A stretch of 64,000 nt of DNA from Telmatactis stephensoni (taxonomy: Eukaryota > Cnidaria > Anthozoa > Actiniaria > Isophelliidae), in NCBI GenBank assembly GCA_029948255.1, contig JALIZF010001537.1:310001-374000 (forward strand), written 5' to 3'. The notes under the pieces are model-generated. The model did not search any database and was not told where the DNA came from. It saw only the letters and a program-made list of their open reading frames with translations. Shown here piece after piece: positions 1-11,784 of this stretch. The position numbers and the translations under genes were made by a program. The first letter of the stretch is position 1. Every line of letters starts with the position of its first letter.

Positions 1-935
1 ACCTCAATGCTTTGTTCGCGCAACATGGAGACGACTTAGCACCAAATATGTGCACCGTCATTTTGTACTCCTCCGGTGGATCATCTAAACTGCCGGACCA
101 CCACAGAAAGCGAAGAGCTTCGGTGTCCTCACTGACGAGTACCTGGTAAAACATCGCTTCTACATCTGCGGTGAAGGCGGACTGCTCTTCACGGAATCGA
201 ATTAGTACACCGGCCAGATCGTTGGTGAGACATGGACCTTGTAAAAGGTTGTCGTTTAAAGAAGTGTCACTGAACTTTGCGGCTGCATCGAACACTACGC
301 GTATCTTTCCAGGTTTTTTTGGATTTGAAACTGGGTGGTGAGGTAGATACCAGGTTTTGGGTCCTGATTTCTTTGATTCCTCTTCTGTAAGCTTTACTGC
401 GTAACCTTTGGCTAGGTAGTCCTCCATCACCTTCCTGTATTTCACCAGCAATTCAGAATCACGCTGTAGGCGTTCTTTGAGGTGCTTCAATCTCGCTTCG
501 GCCAAGACACGATTATCGGGAAGTGTTGGATTAGGTGACTTCCACAGCAGACCCATCTTGTAGTTGCTGCCGTTCTTGCACATGGTATTGTCAATTATCT
601 TTACGGCTCTTTGGTCTTCGACGGACATTGGTTTTTCGCACGTTGGTTGAAGTCCATAGGACTCTACTTTCCAGAACTTTTCTAGCTGCTCATTTAGCAT
701 GATGTCCTCTCCGCGAGAGTGGTTGATGTTTGCTTTCTCAGTTGTAGGTAGACTGGTGCTGCCAAGAACACTCCAACCAAGGCTAGAGCGTATGGCGATG
801 GGCTCATCTGCTTTACCCTTTCTCACTTCCAGAGGTATAAAGGCTTCTTGGACATTGGTTCCAATGAGGACAGATATCTTCTTTCTGTCGACATCTGGGA
901 AGGGAACTCCTTGTAGATGCAATAGCTGGCATCCT
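1..935 (-). pseudogene. BEL/Pao reverse transcriptase segment (partial at window edge)
   Basis: The minus strand is open from about 935 to 1 in a frame shifted relative to the upstream protease. Visible blocks are a post-protease segment with [16 protein letters not shown], a linker with [10 protein letters not shown], and RT blocks including [20 protein letters not shown], a nucleotide-binding region with [10 protein letters not shown] and a following LRFLWW. The catalytic YxDD region would lie beyond the window. In the family this enzyme copies element RNA into cDNA in cytoplasmic particles. The single-base frame change at about 935-945 uncouples it from the protease. Confidence 0.8.
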
Positions 936-1391
936 TCAGAGCTTTAGCATGTTTAAGGGGATGGCGAGCTCCTTGGTCACCCAGGCAGATTCAACACAGA
1001 CTTGAGTGTTGTTGTTGCCATGGACCGCTGCTAGTTTAAAGTCTACCTTTATTCCAGTGTGATGAGTGTTACTTTCGTTGACTGTTGAAATCAAGAGTTT
1101 ACTTGGGTTACCTTTCATCCCCAGTAGCATGACGAGTGAAGGATCAATCATGGTTATGTCAGATCCGGAATCCAATAGTCCATACGTAGTTAATGAGTGT
1201 CCTGCATCACTAATTACTCTGATTGGCATAACTTGTAGTAAGACATCACTAGTCGAAGCTGCATTGACATCACTAGGTATTGTGTAAGATTTCCCAGATG
1301 GAATGTTCGCTTCTTGTTCACATTTTGGCTTCGATTGTCCTTCTGAGTTGGCTTGATGCGCAGTTCGCACACCTTCGTCGAAGTGTAGCAT
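936..1391 (-). pseudogene. BEL/Pao aspartic protease segment (DUF1758-like)
   Basis: 151 codons on the minus strand. The active-site block is LLDSGSDITMI, the retropepsin D-S/T-G motif in the form usual for BEL elements. This protease would process the gag-pol polyprotein. The segment enters from a frameshift at its N-terminal side (about 1400) and ends in TGA at 936, where homology continues in another frame into the RT segment. It therefore cannot be made as part of a normal polyprotein. Confidence 0.75.
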
Positions 1392-2073
1392 AGTGTGGTG
1401 TGGTCTTCTGCAACCCGGAGCGCGGTATCTGCCTGAGCTGTGCTGTTGAGCTTAAGCAATTGAAACACAAGTGTTTACTCTTTACAAAGTCATTCCTCTC
1501 CTTGATTGTCTTGGACTTGAACAGATCGCAGTGATACAAACGATGAGGTTTAGAACATAACTCACACTCCTGATCTTTACTTGTAGTAGAGGTTGCGAAT
1601 GATGACACTCTCGGCAGTGCAGGCTTAGCCTTCGGAATAGTGGTTGGCTTCACACTCGTTGCTGTAACCTCAGAAGACGACTTCGAGAGGAAAGGATGGT
1701 TAACGATGTCAGCTCTATCTCGTAGAAACAGGACCACGTCCTTGAAGGATGGTAATGTTTGCCCCTTACGTTCGAGTTTGCTCAGATGCTCTACAAACTT
1801 AGATTGCATCCATTTGGGCAAACGGGATATTAGTTTCTCCAAATTGTTCGTGTTCATTTCAGATAAGTAACCCATCGCGTCCAGCGTGTCATAGTTTGCT
1901 TGAACCATGTCGGCGAAATGCTGTAGTGCTTGTCTATCGTTGGGTTGTATGACTGGGCCTTTCGTCATTGCCTCTACACAGGCCTTGACAATGTGGTACG
2001 GACGACTGAATCGATCTTCTAGTGTTTTAAGAGCTTTCTGTAATCCTCCAGGTATCGTTTCATAATGTTGCAC
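1318..2073 (-). pseudogene. BEL/Pao gag C-terminal segment with CCHC zinc knuckle
   Basis: 251 codons. The first two thirds match the conserved helical part of BEL gag (LEKLISRLPKWMQSKFVEHL). Near residue 168 comes a zinc knuckle, CELCSKPHRLYHC, with C-x2-C-x4-H-x4-C spacing, followed by a second cysteine pair. Such knuckles bind element RNA. After about residue 208 the frame is lost: the last 40 residues are arginine-rich and look out of frame, while related sequence continues in two other frames at 1214-1468 and 936-1391. It overlaps the preceding gag segment, so a frameshift lies near 2050. Confidence 0.75.
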
Positions 2074-2849
2074 GGCAGTGAGCGCCGGCCCCTCGAGAAA
2101 CTGAGGCGAGTCATTTTGATAGCATCGTCTAGTGGTCTGGTCTCCACAAGTTGCTTAAATCTCTGGCGAAAGGTTAGGTACTTCTCAGGGAATCCATCAA
2201 ACCTAACGACTTGAACGTGTGGAAGATTGCTTGTTGTACTCATCCTGTCGATAGTCTCGACGATTGATGCAAGTAGACTCTCGCTGGTTAGGTTTGGCAT
2301 TTCAGTAGATACGTTGGCAGTCCCTCCTTCAGAGGAGGCTTTATTAGTGTTCTTAATCGTCGCGGATTGTTGCTCACTAAATTTAATTGTCGAGGGTGGT
2401 GATTGGACAAATTGCGGATTTCCTGTGCCTTCTGACTTCGTTGAAGTACGTAGTTGAAATTGTGTTCCTCCAAATCGTGGGCTCCTTTGGCTCTCCTTTG
2501 TCGCATGCGATGAGCTCACAAGACCACCGGTTGGCGGGTGGGCTCCCTGTGGTAAAGGTTTCTCTGTGTACATTCTAGGTTGGGAACCCTGTGCCGTTGG
2601 GGTTGCCATGGCAACGTTATCATGACTCACATGCAACGGAAAAGTGCTAATTGATGCTGATGGTTCCATTTGATTTAGTGTCGCCTGAGTTAGAAAATGT
2701 TCATTTCTAACAGTTACACAATCTTGGGGTTCCTGTGGCAACCGGGTCACCACTAGCGTAGCATGGAGACGAGCTGGTGGGTTCAAACGTTTCTGTTTCA
2801 AAATAAGTTCCTCGTTCTTGGGAGTCTCCGATCTTGTTAGTTGTAACAA
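2019..2849 (-). pseudogene. BEL/Pao gag middle segment (DUF1759-like start)
   Basis: 276 codons. The N-terminal 200 residues are low-complexity Ser/Thr/Pro/Gln, typical of the variable gag linker. Near the C-terminus VRFDGFPEKYLTFRQRFKQ begins the DUF1759-type gag core, which continues out of frame in 1318-2073. It overlaps the N-terminal gag segment by 143 bases in a different frame, so another frameshift lies between about 2707 and 2849. Confidence 0.65.
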
Positions 2850-3282
2850 TATGGGATTCCTGTGGTAAGGTCGTTATCATGTCAACAGGAAATTCACCCT
2901 CAAACGGCTGAGACCCCTCAATGTCTGAGAACATGGGGGGAGGGGGAATAATAATCAAATCAATGATATCCAGTGTGTTTTCTATATCCCGTGGATCAGG
3001 TTGGGGTTTTTCACTTGTTGCTCCTAGAATAATAGGTGTTGAAGTATACACTTGGGGTTGTTGTTTACGCTTGGTTGATTCCGCTCGCGACACAGGGGTT
3101 GCAAACGTTGGCGGCGGTAGAATTATCTCAGGAAGTTCTTGCGATTCATCCTCTTGATGAACGTCACTCACTTGGGGATTGTTATCATTAGAAACACTTG
3201 TATTATGCATGGATTGCATTTGCTCTAGACTTTCTCTCAGTTTAAGTTCGGTTTGTTGAATCTTTTTCTCTATCTTGGTCAC
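2707..3282 (-). pseudogene. BEL/Pao gag N-terminal segment
   Basis: 191 codons, starting with a short lysine/glutamate coiled coil (KIEKKIQQTELKLRE) and passing into a proline-rich acidic linker. The frame is open upstream beyond the first ATG, to about 3430, which agrees with a continuous coiled-coil N-terminus joined to the 3393-3584 segment through a frameshift. Its place here comes from order and context, because this part of BEL gag is poorly conserved. Confidence 0.55.
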
Positions 3283-3392
3283 TTCAAGATTGACTTTAAA
3301 TGCACTAATCTGATTAAAGTACTCGTACCTTAGCTGCTGTTTCTTAAGTTGATCCTGTACACTTTGGTATTTCTCAGATGTAGGGTCTTGTA

Positions 3393-3590
3393 TTAAATCG
3401 TCGTACTGTTGACAACATTGTTGATATCGCTCGTAAGCGACGCCAAGACGGCTTCGATGTTGTTTACACTAATTCTCAATTTCATTACACAAGCGGTCAT
3501 CACAGCCTGATAACCGCTTCGGGAACGATCCAGTTTGTGAATCTTTGCTAGTAACACACCAAACGAAGACATCTCAAGACACAAAATTGG
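3393..3590 (-). pseudogene. BEL/Pao gag start segment
   Basis: Contains the first ATG codons after the putative LTR. 63 codons are open and then stop; about 40 codons in, the neighbouring frame becomes the better continuation, so a frameshift lies near 3440. It sits just inside the LTR boundary at 3600, as expected for a gag start. There is no recognisable domain, and the call depends on position. Confidence 0.45.
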
Positions 3591-3599
3591 ATTTTACGA

Positions 3600-4137
3600 T
3601 GTTTGGATAGAATGTGGAGTCTGAGCGGACGTTGAAAGTTGCTTTATTCATTCACAAATTGGGTTTACAGACGTGTACTTCACGAGTGAAATCCTAAGAA
3701 AATGAGGCTGGTATCACAAACAAGCAGTTACAAATGGCAAATAAATCGAAAGATGGACTTACCAATTTATGAATATCCTAAACAAGAACACAAACATGTC
3801 GTTTGGCTCAGACCATGTGCTCCTGGTGATCCTCCGGTCTCACTGTACAGTTGACATACGAAATATTAAACAATACGTATGAAACACGAGTAATTCGCAT
3901 ATTGTTGGGGGAAATGGCCCCAACAGTAGCTGCTAATTATGAATATTCGATGGATCTTCGAATTCATCACAAACAGTCCAAACAAACATTGAAATCTCTT
4001 CACGAAGATTAACCTGTTAGAACTGGTTCCATTATTTGAGTGCAGAAAGCAGACGTGAGGATTTTTGTGGTTACTCCCGTCTAAAGGACGGAGTACCACT
4101 ATGCTATGGCGCGATGTAAGGGTGGAAGTCTGTAACA
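3600..4137 (-). repeat. Putative 5' LTR of the BEL/Pao element
   Basis: On the plus strand the interval begins TGTTTGG and ends CTGTAACA, giving TG...CA ends. Read in the element's sense it contains AATAAA near its 3' end (about 3640), followed by the gag start. The partner LTR is outside the window, so the boundaries cannot be checked by comparison and no primer binding site was recognised next to it. Confidence 0.4.
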
Positions 4138-4749
4138 CCCGAACGCCCGACTCTTTTCCGAGATCGGTCCGATCTTCCGATGCCCATCTTCTGGATAACA
4201 CAGAAAACATATGTTTCAAAATAGCTAGCTAGAAGGAAAATCAATGAATTTTACTGTCGTTACTAAAAGGCAGATAAACGTGTCGGAGAACACATGCTCT
4301 AGAATTGATACAAACTGAACATGGAACATATATAGCGTGACTGAATAAGCACTCTCAGACATGTCCACTGATACACACGAAAAATTACAGACGTTATTAA
4401 AGGAGAAGCCAGCAACAAAAATCTTTTTCACTCCAACATCAAAGTCAACCAAGCTTTTAGTGTTCGTACTCTATCATCACTGACAAGAGTCAAAGAAGAT
4501 AAACAAACGAAGACTCGGCATTTGAAAGGACTGAAAGCCGCCGTCCCGAGCGCCGTGAAGGCCGCCATCGAGTCCGCTAGCCGAAAACAGCAACAGAAAG
4601 GGATATTGAGTTAGTTTATTGGATTAGTGTTTTATGAAGCAATTTCTTTTATATTTATAGCAACATTTTAGAAAGAAGCATTTTTGCATTTGTATTGTAA
4701 ACACACTGACAATAAATATACTAAAATTCACTATCCGAAAACGTGTAAC
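4138..4749. other. Unassigned sequence
   Basis: I see no coding signature. It includes a GC-rich patch at about 4525-4590 inside otherwise AT-rich DNA. Short ORFs here have no recognisable motif. Confidence 0.5.
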
Positions 4750-4822
4750 TTCTGCATGGTCGAGTGGATAAACCATGGATTCCCAAGCGAAAGGTCTAGG
4801 GTTCGAGCCACGGCCACGACGG
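4750..4822 (+). tRNA. tRNA-like sequence (pseudogene or SINE head)
   Basis: A Pol III A box (TGGTCGAGTGG, 4757-4767) and a near-consensus B box (GGTTCGAGCC, 4800-4809) are spaced as in a tRNA, and a T10 run suited to Pol III termination follows at about 4830. The T-arm stem pairs poorly and I could not fold a convincing acceptor stem or assign an anticodon. A decayed tRNA or a tRNA-derived SINE is therefore more likely than a working gene. Confidence 0.45.
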
Positions 4823-4999
4823 TGATTGATTTTTTTTTTCACTTTTTTTTCACACATTTTTTTTTCTTTTATAGCTAATGACTCTATTTTCGCTAAAAAA
4901 ATTATTGATTTATTGATTTAGATTTTTGTCTTCAAATGAAATTGAAAACTCGTTATTTTACTAAAATATATTGTTTGGGCTTCCTGTGGTCATTTCGGT

Positions 5000-5115
5000 C
5001 AATCCACGAGCTACTTCGCCATTGGCGGGGATTGTAGCTACTCCCGTAGCCAGAGTACAACTATTTGCAACTAAATATTAATCAATCCGCCAATGGCGAA
5101 GTAACTCGTGGATTG
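5000..5115. mobile_element. Short MITE with 33-bp terminal inverted repeats
   Basis: 5000-5034 and 5083-5115 are near-perfect inverted copies with ends CAATCC, differing by one base and a 2-base indel, around a 48-bp centre. There is no coding capacity. The same arm recurs beside the Ty3/gypsy element at 45571-45605 and a related end occurs at about 49180-49245, so this is a dispersed family. Confidence 0.75.
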
Positions 5116-5431
5116 TCCCCTTTAGTTAAATTAGTTTAATTTTAGTTAAATAATGAGGTTTTTTTGAAGGCAAAATTATAGATCAATTAAAGCAATACAT
5201 ATTTCTTTAAATGATAGATCATTGCTCTCACAAATTTAAACATTAAGTTTGGGCCCACCTGTAAAGCATTTTTAAAGGAATTTTTAAAGGGAGTCAGTTG
5301 GATAATCATTAATAATATGAGCTAATGTAATTTTTTAGCAAAAAAATAATAGACTTGAGTACGAAAGAACAAAAGAAAAAGATAACGAAGCAAAGAAAAA
5401 AGATAAAAAAGAAAAAAAAAGAAAAAAATTA

Positions 5432-5505
5432 TATGTACCACCCGGGAGTCGAACCCACGACCTTCGGAACTCGAGCCAGCAACGAACCGCTTGAGCTAAT
5501 GAGCA
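5432..5505 (-). tRNA. tRNA-like sequence (pseudogene or SINE head)
   Basis: On the minus strand an A-box-like TAGCTCAAGCGG and a perfect B box GGTTCGACTCC lie at tRNA spacing, followed by a T-rich run. The T-stem pairs at 4 of 5 positions, but the acceptor and D stems do not pair. Pol III promoter elements are retained while tRNA structure is lost, which suggests a tRNA-derived repeat. Confidence 0.45.
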
Positions 5506-6284
5506 ATTCACTGTTTTCAAGATGATATTTTTTGTACATATTGCTAATTTACGTTTGTAACTTCCTTACATCTGTTAAATATGTACAAATTATGAAAGAA
5601 GTTTCTCTATGAACCAAATATCGCTATTAATAAAATAAATAACTCCATAAAAGTACTCATGATAGCCACCAAACTTAAACTTAATACGCATTTTTTATGC
5701 CGTTTCGGCCAGCGGGGCCGTAGCGGTTCGGCACGGCCAGTTTACTTTTTCGGCAGGTGGCACAGTTCGTACTCAAACTATGATTTTGTTTGCTTTTTAT
5801 TTCAACATTTACTCTCGTGCTGATAGAGCACAAACACTAAATGCTTGGATGGCTCGTTGATATTGGACTGGCGACGATTTTTGATTTTGGACTTGCGACG
5901 ATGTTGTTTGAAGACAGCGACTGCAAATTAAAGTCCCGATTGTTTTCACATCCGAGAATCGAACAGCTCAACTTGGAGATGACGAATTCCAAGCTGCAGA
6001 GGGAGCTGAGAGTAGTTCAGTACAAAATGTGACAAGGAATAAGAAATTATCTATTCAGATCTATAGGCATTTTTGCCTATCTTCGCGGAGTGTAGACCCG
6101 TGTACATGTAGACCACGAGGTATAATGTCGAGGGTCGACATCGAGCTTAGATCGTGTTCCTAAAAATTCAGTGTTGCTTTGTACACAAATCTAAAACAGT
6201 TACATTACGTTCAAAGCTTCTCGAGGCTGCTATACCAGGCTCGTATTAAACATGGTATATTTTCGTCTTGAATGATCCTGGGTT

Positions 6285-6480
6285 TTCGGCGAAAACTGAT
6301 TTTGATTCCTGAGCTCATATTTTTAGAAATTTTTGATCCCTGATCCTTGGTGCAAAAAACTGAGCTGATCCCTGATCCTGATCCAATGTCCCTGATCCTT
6401 GATCCCACTCATTTGATCCCTGAGCCCTAGTCTCTGATCCCTGATCCTGGCCATAATTTGGAGCTTGATCCCATATATCA
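6285..6480. repeat. Degenerate TGATCCC/CTGATCC short tandem repeat
   Basis: The motif (C)TGATCC(C) recurs irregularly about a dozen times. The opposite strand has a short glycine/serine/isoleucine-rich ORF that is only the translated repeat. Confidence 0.8.
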
Positions 6481-6531
6481 TGTTACGAGCCTGCAATATT
6501 ATTATATTATAACAGAAGTTATCACCGTATC

Positions 6532-6765
6532 CTATTATCGGGAATAGGCCGGAAGTAAAGTTTCACAGACCGGAAGTTTACAGGAAAGTGAGTGAGTGAG
6601 TGACACAATAGGTTACTACCCTATGTATGCAATATTCTAGTTAGACAATAGATATAGATTGAATAGTGCCATTTCATGTTGTCATACACGAAGTACTAAG
6701 CTGACTCATTTGCATATTCGACCCCTCACAATAACTCATGGATTTGCAATCCACGAGTTAAAAAA
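6532..6765 (+). repeat. Dispersed repeat, copy 1 (hairpin-ended, ~235 bp)
   Basis: Closely matches 60072-60306 in the same orientation, over a block containing GGAAGTAAAG, GTGAGTGAGTGAG, ACACAATAGGTTACTAC and a closing hairpin in which AACTCATGGATT faces AATCCACGAGTT, followed by AAAAA. The hairpin at one end and the lack of coding suggest a non-autonomous element, but I cannot assign its class. Confidence 0.8.
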
Positions 6766-7028
6766 TTGGAGTAACCACATGAGCTCTTTGAGCGCCTTTA
6801 ATTAACAATAGCAATTGTTACAATGCAAATCAGAAAGTCCCAAATGTAACCCAACTGGTTAGACATTTGTTGTCATTGTTGCACAAGGACTTGCCTAGTA
6901 ACCAGTTAGAGCCGGTTGCTATTTTTTTAGCGTGCAAAGCAGGCTGGAGGATTTGGTACAATAGCATATTTACATTGCAGATTAGAAAGTCCCATCTACA
7001 GCAATAAGAAAAGTCCCATCTACAACAA

Positions 7029-7066
7029 TAACTCACAGCTACTCCTACGGAGTATCCGTGAGTTAA
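7029..7066 (+). repeat. Hairpin CAATAACTC...GAGTTAAAAA
   Basis: AACTCAC pairs with GTGAGTT, and an inner ACTCC pairs with GGAGT. The outer frame (CAATAACTC ... GAGTTAAAAA) is the same as in the dispersed repeats ending at 6765 and 60306, but the inner stem is different. Confidence 0.55.
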
Positions 7067-7544
7067 AAATGATTTCATTACCTGATTTGCTTTTTGTGTT
7101 GACATAGTTTTTGATTGAATTACAGTGGCCTTGGTTTTTGTTTGTGTATGCTACAGAGAAGTGCAAGAATATAAATATCTTGTTGTTCTTTGCATATTTA
7201 TAGTGTTTATCTGTGCTTTTACCTTGAGAATGTCTTTTTTGGTTCTTCTCAATTCATCGCATAAACGTTCAATCTCCTGTTTTTACATATTGGAGAATAT
7301 AAGAGAGGCTACAATTGTTCAATCTCTTGATAAAGCATATATGGTATAGGTGAAGAAATACTAGGCTGTAAGACTTCATTAATTTCAACTCCTCTTGCAT
7401 CGTATTTGTTTCCTAGCAAAACAAAACTTTCGAAGCTAAAATAACCAATTTGATCGGCTTTTTGGTTATAGTATGGAACTTGAAATAGTGTTTGTCAGTT
7501 CACAATTTCTGTGCTCTTTTCAATAAGAAAATTAAATTAATTGT

Positions 7545-8780
7545 ACTTTGCAATTCAGGACCATTAAGATGATATAAAATTTGACAAAACGAGCAAGTAA
7601 ACGCCTTAAACTGTCAGGTACACTATCTAACGAAATAGTTACCGTCTTGTTTGTAGCGTAGTCTTTGTTTAACCTTGCTAAGCCTTTTTTAATTTCCTTA
7701 TTTTCCTGATGATAATCCTCATTAACCATCATTAAAAAAGAAACAAATAAAAATCAGTCTTTTTAATCGCAATATATTTCAAAACCAACTTACAGCAATA
7801 ATTTTTCTTCATTTGCCATGTCTAATTTCTTCTTCAGGCCATTCATCTGGACTACTGCTGAATCCTTATTTATGGAATAAAAAAATTAAGGAAAAAATTA
7901 AAGTTCTTTTATTGTAAGAATGGGGGTTTTCTGTACTCACAGTTGTTAAGGAATCTTCTGATTGTCTTGTTTTTTTACTCATCTTGCTTCCACTCTCTTC
8001 TTCATGTAACGTACCATTGTTGTTCTGGTCTAGCAATTTTAAATATCTCATCTTCGTTTTTGATGGAATCTTTCCATTTCAGGCAATTAAAAGATGTCTG
8101 TAACACCTGACATTTGTTTGGGCAACATTTTTCTTTCTTCAACGTGGTTCAAGTCACTCTCTATTTTATCCATTATTTGTTTGGCCACTGCCCAACATGT
8201 CGGATAGTTCTGAGACTTAATAAAATATATAAATATTCCCACAGCCAGTCTGAAAGATTAAAAGAGAGAAAAGGAGTTTCAGTAGACGTAAATAAAAAAA
8301 ATTGTAAAAAAGAAATTCACATCTCTTTTTGACCAATCATCATGGTTTAGTTACCAACGTTCCATGAAGGTTGAAGACACAATTGAAGTAAGCTTTTTGG
8401 TAGCTAAAGGCACTCCAACGCTCTGCCGTACCATAGTGGTTCTCCAAAAACTCTCTCATTAGGGTCAAAAACTCTCTCATTAGGGCCACCTCTCCTCTAA
8501 ATTTAGGAAGGTCATCCCCAATTACTCTCCCAAGAGACACATGAGAGTCATAAAGAACACTTCCTCTTGATGGACCATAAACCTTTTTGTCTAAGGTATC
8601 CTATGAATTGAACGAAGTGCCATTTAAGATTGGAAAATGCCATCCTAAACTGGAAAATTTCCTGTTGTTTTCAGCCAGCTCTGATATATTCCTCTCCATA
8701 AATCCGGCCACCTCAAAGTCATTGTCTTTCACATAATCAAAGCGCTGGACACGGCCTTCAATTTTAAACATTTTTTATAC
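7545..8780 (-). other. Putative exons of a minus-strand coiled-coil gene
   Basis: Several short open segments look like exons. 8601-8771 is an ATG-initiated 56-codon ORF. About 8060-7936 ends at a donor GTGAGTA. 7863-7791 is a lysine/glutamate-rich coiled-coil segment (LKKKLDMANEEK) ending at GTAAGTTG. About 7735-7551 continues the charged helix. They share the strand of the exon at 9724-10122, but the reading phase does not join cleanly at 7791, so the model is incomplete or the gene is decayed. 8430-8490 also has an 18-bp tandem duplication. Host or transposon origin is unclear. Confidence 0.3.
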
Positions 8781-9723
8781 AACAATTTTAATCGTCAAAA
8801 ACAAATTGGTCTAAATTTTATATAGTTGCACTTCAACTGTAGTTTAAAATGATTTTGGCTGATGCATAACAAGCACATTATGAAGTTTCTACAGACAATC
8901 TTGCCATCTGATGCATTTTTCCAAAAAAATCTCAAGAAAATATCTAAAAGAAAATATCTTACATTTGCTATCAAGGCAAGGCTCCCGAAAATTTGATTTT
9001 AGATGTGCACGCAAATGGAACTGTTTATTCTTTCAGCATTTGAATTCTTTTGTTTAAGAGCCTTGTGTGCATGTTGGCAAAATTATGCATGTCCATGTGT
9101 GCATGTTCTCTTGCATGACATATACATCACGTGAAAGCTAGGAGCCAATCAACTTATAAAGTACTGCACCATACCTTGCAACTTCCTGATTATTGCTAGA
9201 AATCAGGACATTTCCCCCTAGGGACATGGAGTCCTGACTTTGCAGAACCCTGGAGAAATCCCCCCTTGTAATTTGTCAAGGAATTCTCCATGATGACCCG
9301 ATATCAGGGGGTCATCGATCATGAAAAGGAGAGATGTTTTGGATAAGGTATCCCTTACCATTTTCCTGTGATGTGAAAATTTGTAAATAAATATTGTTCA
9401 ATGAAGCTCAATAGGAATGGCTGAAAAGAAGGAAGGGTAAAGGGGGATTGAAAGGGGCTGGCTTGGTTGCTTGTTTTAGTAATCAATTTGGAAATACTTA
9501 CCCTGAGGCACCAGAAGTATTCCAGTTGGCACGCCTTCCAGTTTGCTTATAATCCTGAGGGACTCTGGTTTACCAGTTTTTTTTTTTTTTTCTTTTTCTA
9601 TGGAATGAATGAGGCCTATGTGACTCATGAAAGAATTCAAAGTCTTTGCGCCAAAATAAAACATAATTTATATCAATGACCTCATCTATATCAAAAGGTC
9701 CAAAAGGGTGGTAAATTACTTAC

Positions 9724-10122
9724 AGAGATGGCCCTTGGTACAACAATTTTTCCCCTGTTTGTATGAGCACTGGCATCTTGATTTAGAGCAGCCAGAATCT
9801 GCCAATTCTGGTTCTCTATCTCCAACATCTTCTCCATAAGGGCTTCATAAGAATTTTCCTCTCCATTTTCCTGATTTTCATAATTCTCTTCATCCTTGTG
9901 TCTCATTTCAGTGTCTTGTAGAAGTCTTCGATGATGCTGATGTAAAGCTTCTTTGCATCCACCCGGTACACTTTGTAAAAGGGTTCTACTGACTGAGTGT
10001 GAATTGGCGCCATTTTCATTATGACCTCTATTGGAGTGTGCTGATGTACTGGTGTTGGTAGATGTAATAGAATGGGAGGGAGTAGGCCTTCCAGGATATG
10101 GTGGAGTTGTTCTACCCATCAT
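9724..10122 (-). CDS. Putative first exon, unknown coiled-coil protein
   Basis: A 133-codon open segment beginning with ATG and ending at a strong splice donor (TCT|GTAAGTAA). The N-terminus is Pro/Ser/Thr-rich with an acidic asparagine/glutamate stretch, then a predicted coiled coil (YEALMEKMLEIENQNWQIL). The protein family is not recognised. Similar accessory proteins occur with Harbinger-type elements, and several minus-strand exon-like segments lie to the left (7.5-8.8 kb). The donor and the protein-like composition favour real coding; no promoter was identified. Confidence 0.4.
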
Positions 10123-10149
10123 GTTGTATATACAACAAGACCAAGTGAA

Positions 10150-11120
10150 ATTACGTCAGAGCAATATTAACACAACCAGCTGCCAGGATACTTTCTACTG
10201 AAGTAAACGGGTTGGTGGTAATAAGATATTGATAACAAACGCATGTCGACAGCTCAGTATGCGTGCTTAACTTTCGTGAGATTTCTTATCTGAAATCTAT
10301 TGTGTGACTGACAACAACACTGTGATTTCACCATTAAAGCTTTTCTTTCTTGGGCGCATTTTTAAATAGAGATATCCGGCCATAAATAAAGAGGGGGAGA
10401 GGGGTTAAATTTTTATTAGAAACGTTTGAAATGAGGGGAAGAGTTCCTAGCATTACCACTGAGGGGACATTTTGCTTATGTTTTGCATGGGGATCTTGAC
10501 ATTAATATTTTATTTCATTTATATGCCCACATACTTTTTCTATGCCTTGTCTTGGGTCCAAGCATAATCGTATTATCCTACAATGGCAATTCCACCAGTT
10601 AGGTCTTAATGTTACCAATTGTTTTTTGTGCTATCACAAGATCATAAATTATACTAACCATGTTCAACAGAACATACTTTTGTGTAATTTTAGACAACAG
10701 AAATTTCTGTTCAATGTTCTTGTGCATACTGTGCACATGTCTACCATTTTATTATTTGTTTTTGTCCATCAATGGTAATGATTCCAAAAGTCAAATATGG
10801 AAATAAATGTACCAAATGTTGGATATTTAATATATAAGTATTTGAGCAAACATAATGGCCCTTTCGAAATCATCAAACCTAGAAGCTGAGACCTAAATGG
10901 CTCCTGGGTACACTAGTAATATATGGATTGCAATGTATTCTAATCTATAAATGTGCTCAATAATGCATCTTGAATACCACGAATTTATCTCATCATTCAC
11001 TGTTTGAAACATCAAAGTACATATACTCCTCCAAAGTCATCTACTTAGCACTGAGATTTCCCAGTTTTCATTTTTGGTCTCAGCTTCCATGTTTTGAAAG
11101 GGTCAAAGTTTATGCAATTA
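10150..11120. other. AT-rich sequence without recognised features
   Basis: Short ORFs occur on both strands with no motif, and no inverted repeats stood out. Confidence 0.5.
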
Positions 11121-11132
11121 GCTATAATTTAA

Positions 11133-11754
11133 GGGTGTACTGACATATATCGTTTCTGTGCAAAGGTTGCTATGCAAAATAGGGCCTTCTTTTGGCAGGC
11201 AAAATTGATAAGGCACACGCGTGCGCGTTTTTGGCGGGAATCATTTGACTTCCGGTAAAGCAACGCACACCTGACAAAATTGACTCATTTTCGTTCTTAT
11301 TGCGCATGCGCGGGACATTTTACTTCCGGTTTCTTTAAAAAGCTATAATCTTTGGCGGATTTTATCAGAACGAAGTGTTTTTTCAATGTTTATATTCTTT
11401 ATGGCCTTTTCTTCAAAGCCGAGCATGGGATTTGCGAAAAATTAAAAAATACGAAAGTTACTGCCATAAGTTGCTCATTTTTGACGTTCAAAAAATCCTT
11501 AAAGGCTTATTTGGAAACCATTCTTAAAACCCTTGCTCGATTCTATGCATTTTGGTCTCAAGATTAAAAAAATGCATTTTAAATTCTCAAATATACAGTG
11601 CTGAAAAAAGTTATAGAAATAGCGTCATAAAATGCGAAAGTTCCCTCAGGGAAGACAAACTACAAAATATAAAAGCGATATAACAATTTGGTGGCATTTT
11701 AGAGCATTTTCAAATTTCCCTAGCAACGGGCCATTTTTATATGTCAGTACACCC
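11133..11754. mobile_element. Non-autonomous DNA element with TTAA target-site duplication
   Basis: The ends are exact inverted copies of GGGTGTACTGACATATA, with TTAA on both sides (11129-11132 and 11755-11758). 622 bp with no convincing coding region. A TTAA target site and a TIR starting GGG fit a Kolobok-type MITE; piggyBac also uses TTAA, but its termini usually start CCY. Confidence 0.85.
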
Positions 11755-11784
11755 TTAAGGAATATAAAACATGTGCGCATGTCT

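Larger units (their letters stand above)
1..4137 (-). mobile_element. BEL/Pao LTR retrotransposon, 5' portion, frame-broken
   Basis: Read right to left this is LTR, gag, zinc knuckle, aspartic protease, then reverse transcriptase running off the window's left edge. The identification rests on a BEL-type gag segment, a CCHC knuckle followed by a DSGSD protease, and an RT with the BEL-style block [10 protein letters not shown]. The coding region changes frame at about 3440, 3285-2850, 2050, 1400 and 940, so no continuous polyprotein exists. The RNase H, integrase and 3' LTR would lie left of the window. I read it as a decayed copy; clustered assembly errors are the alternative. Confidence 0.85.

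Noticed and set aside
4684..4878. Small ORF over the tRNA-like sequence at 4750-4822
   Set aside because: The translation comes from the tRNA-like repeat and a poly-T tract; no independent coding signal.
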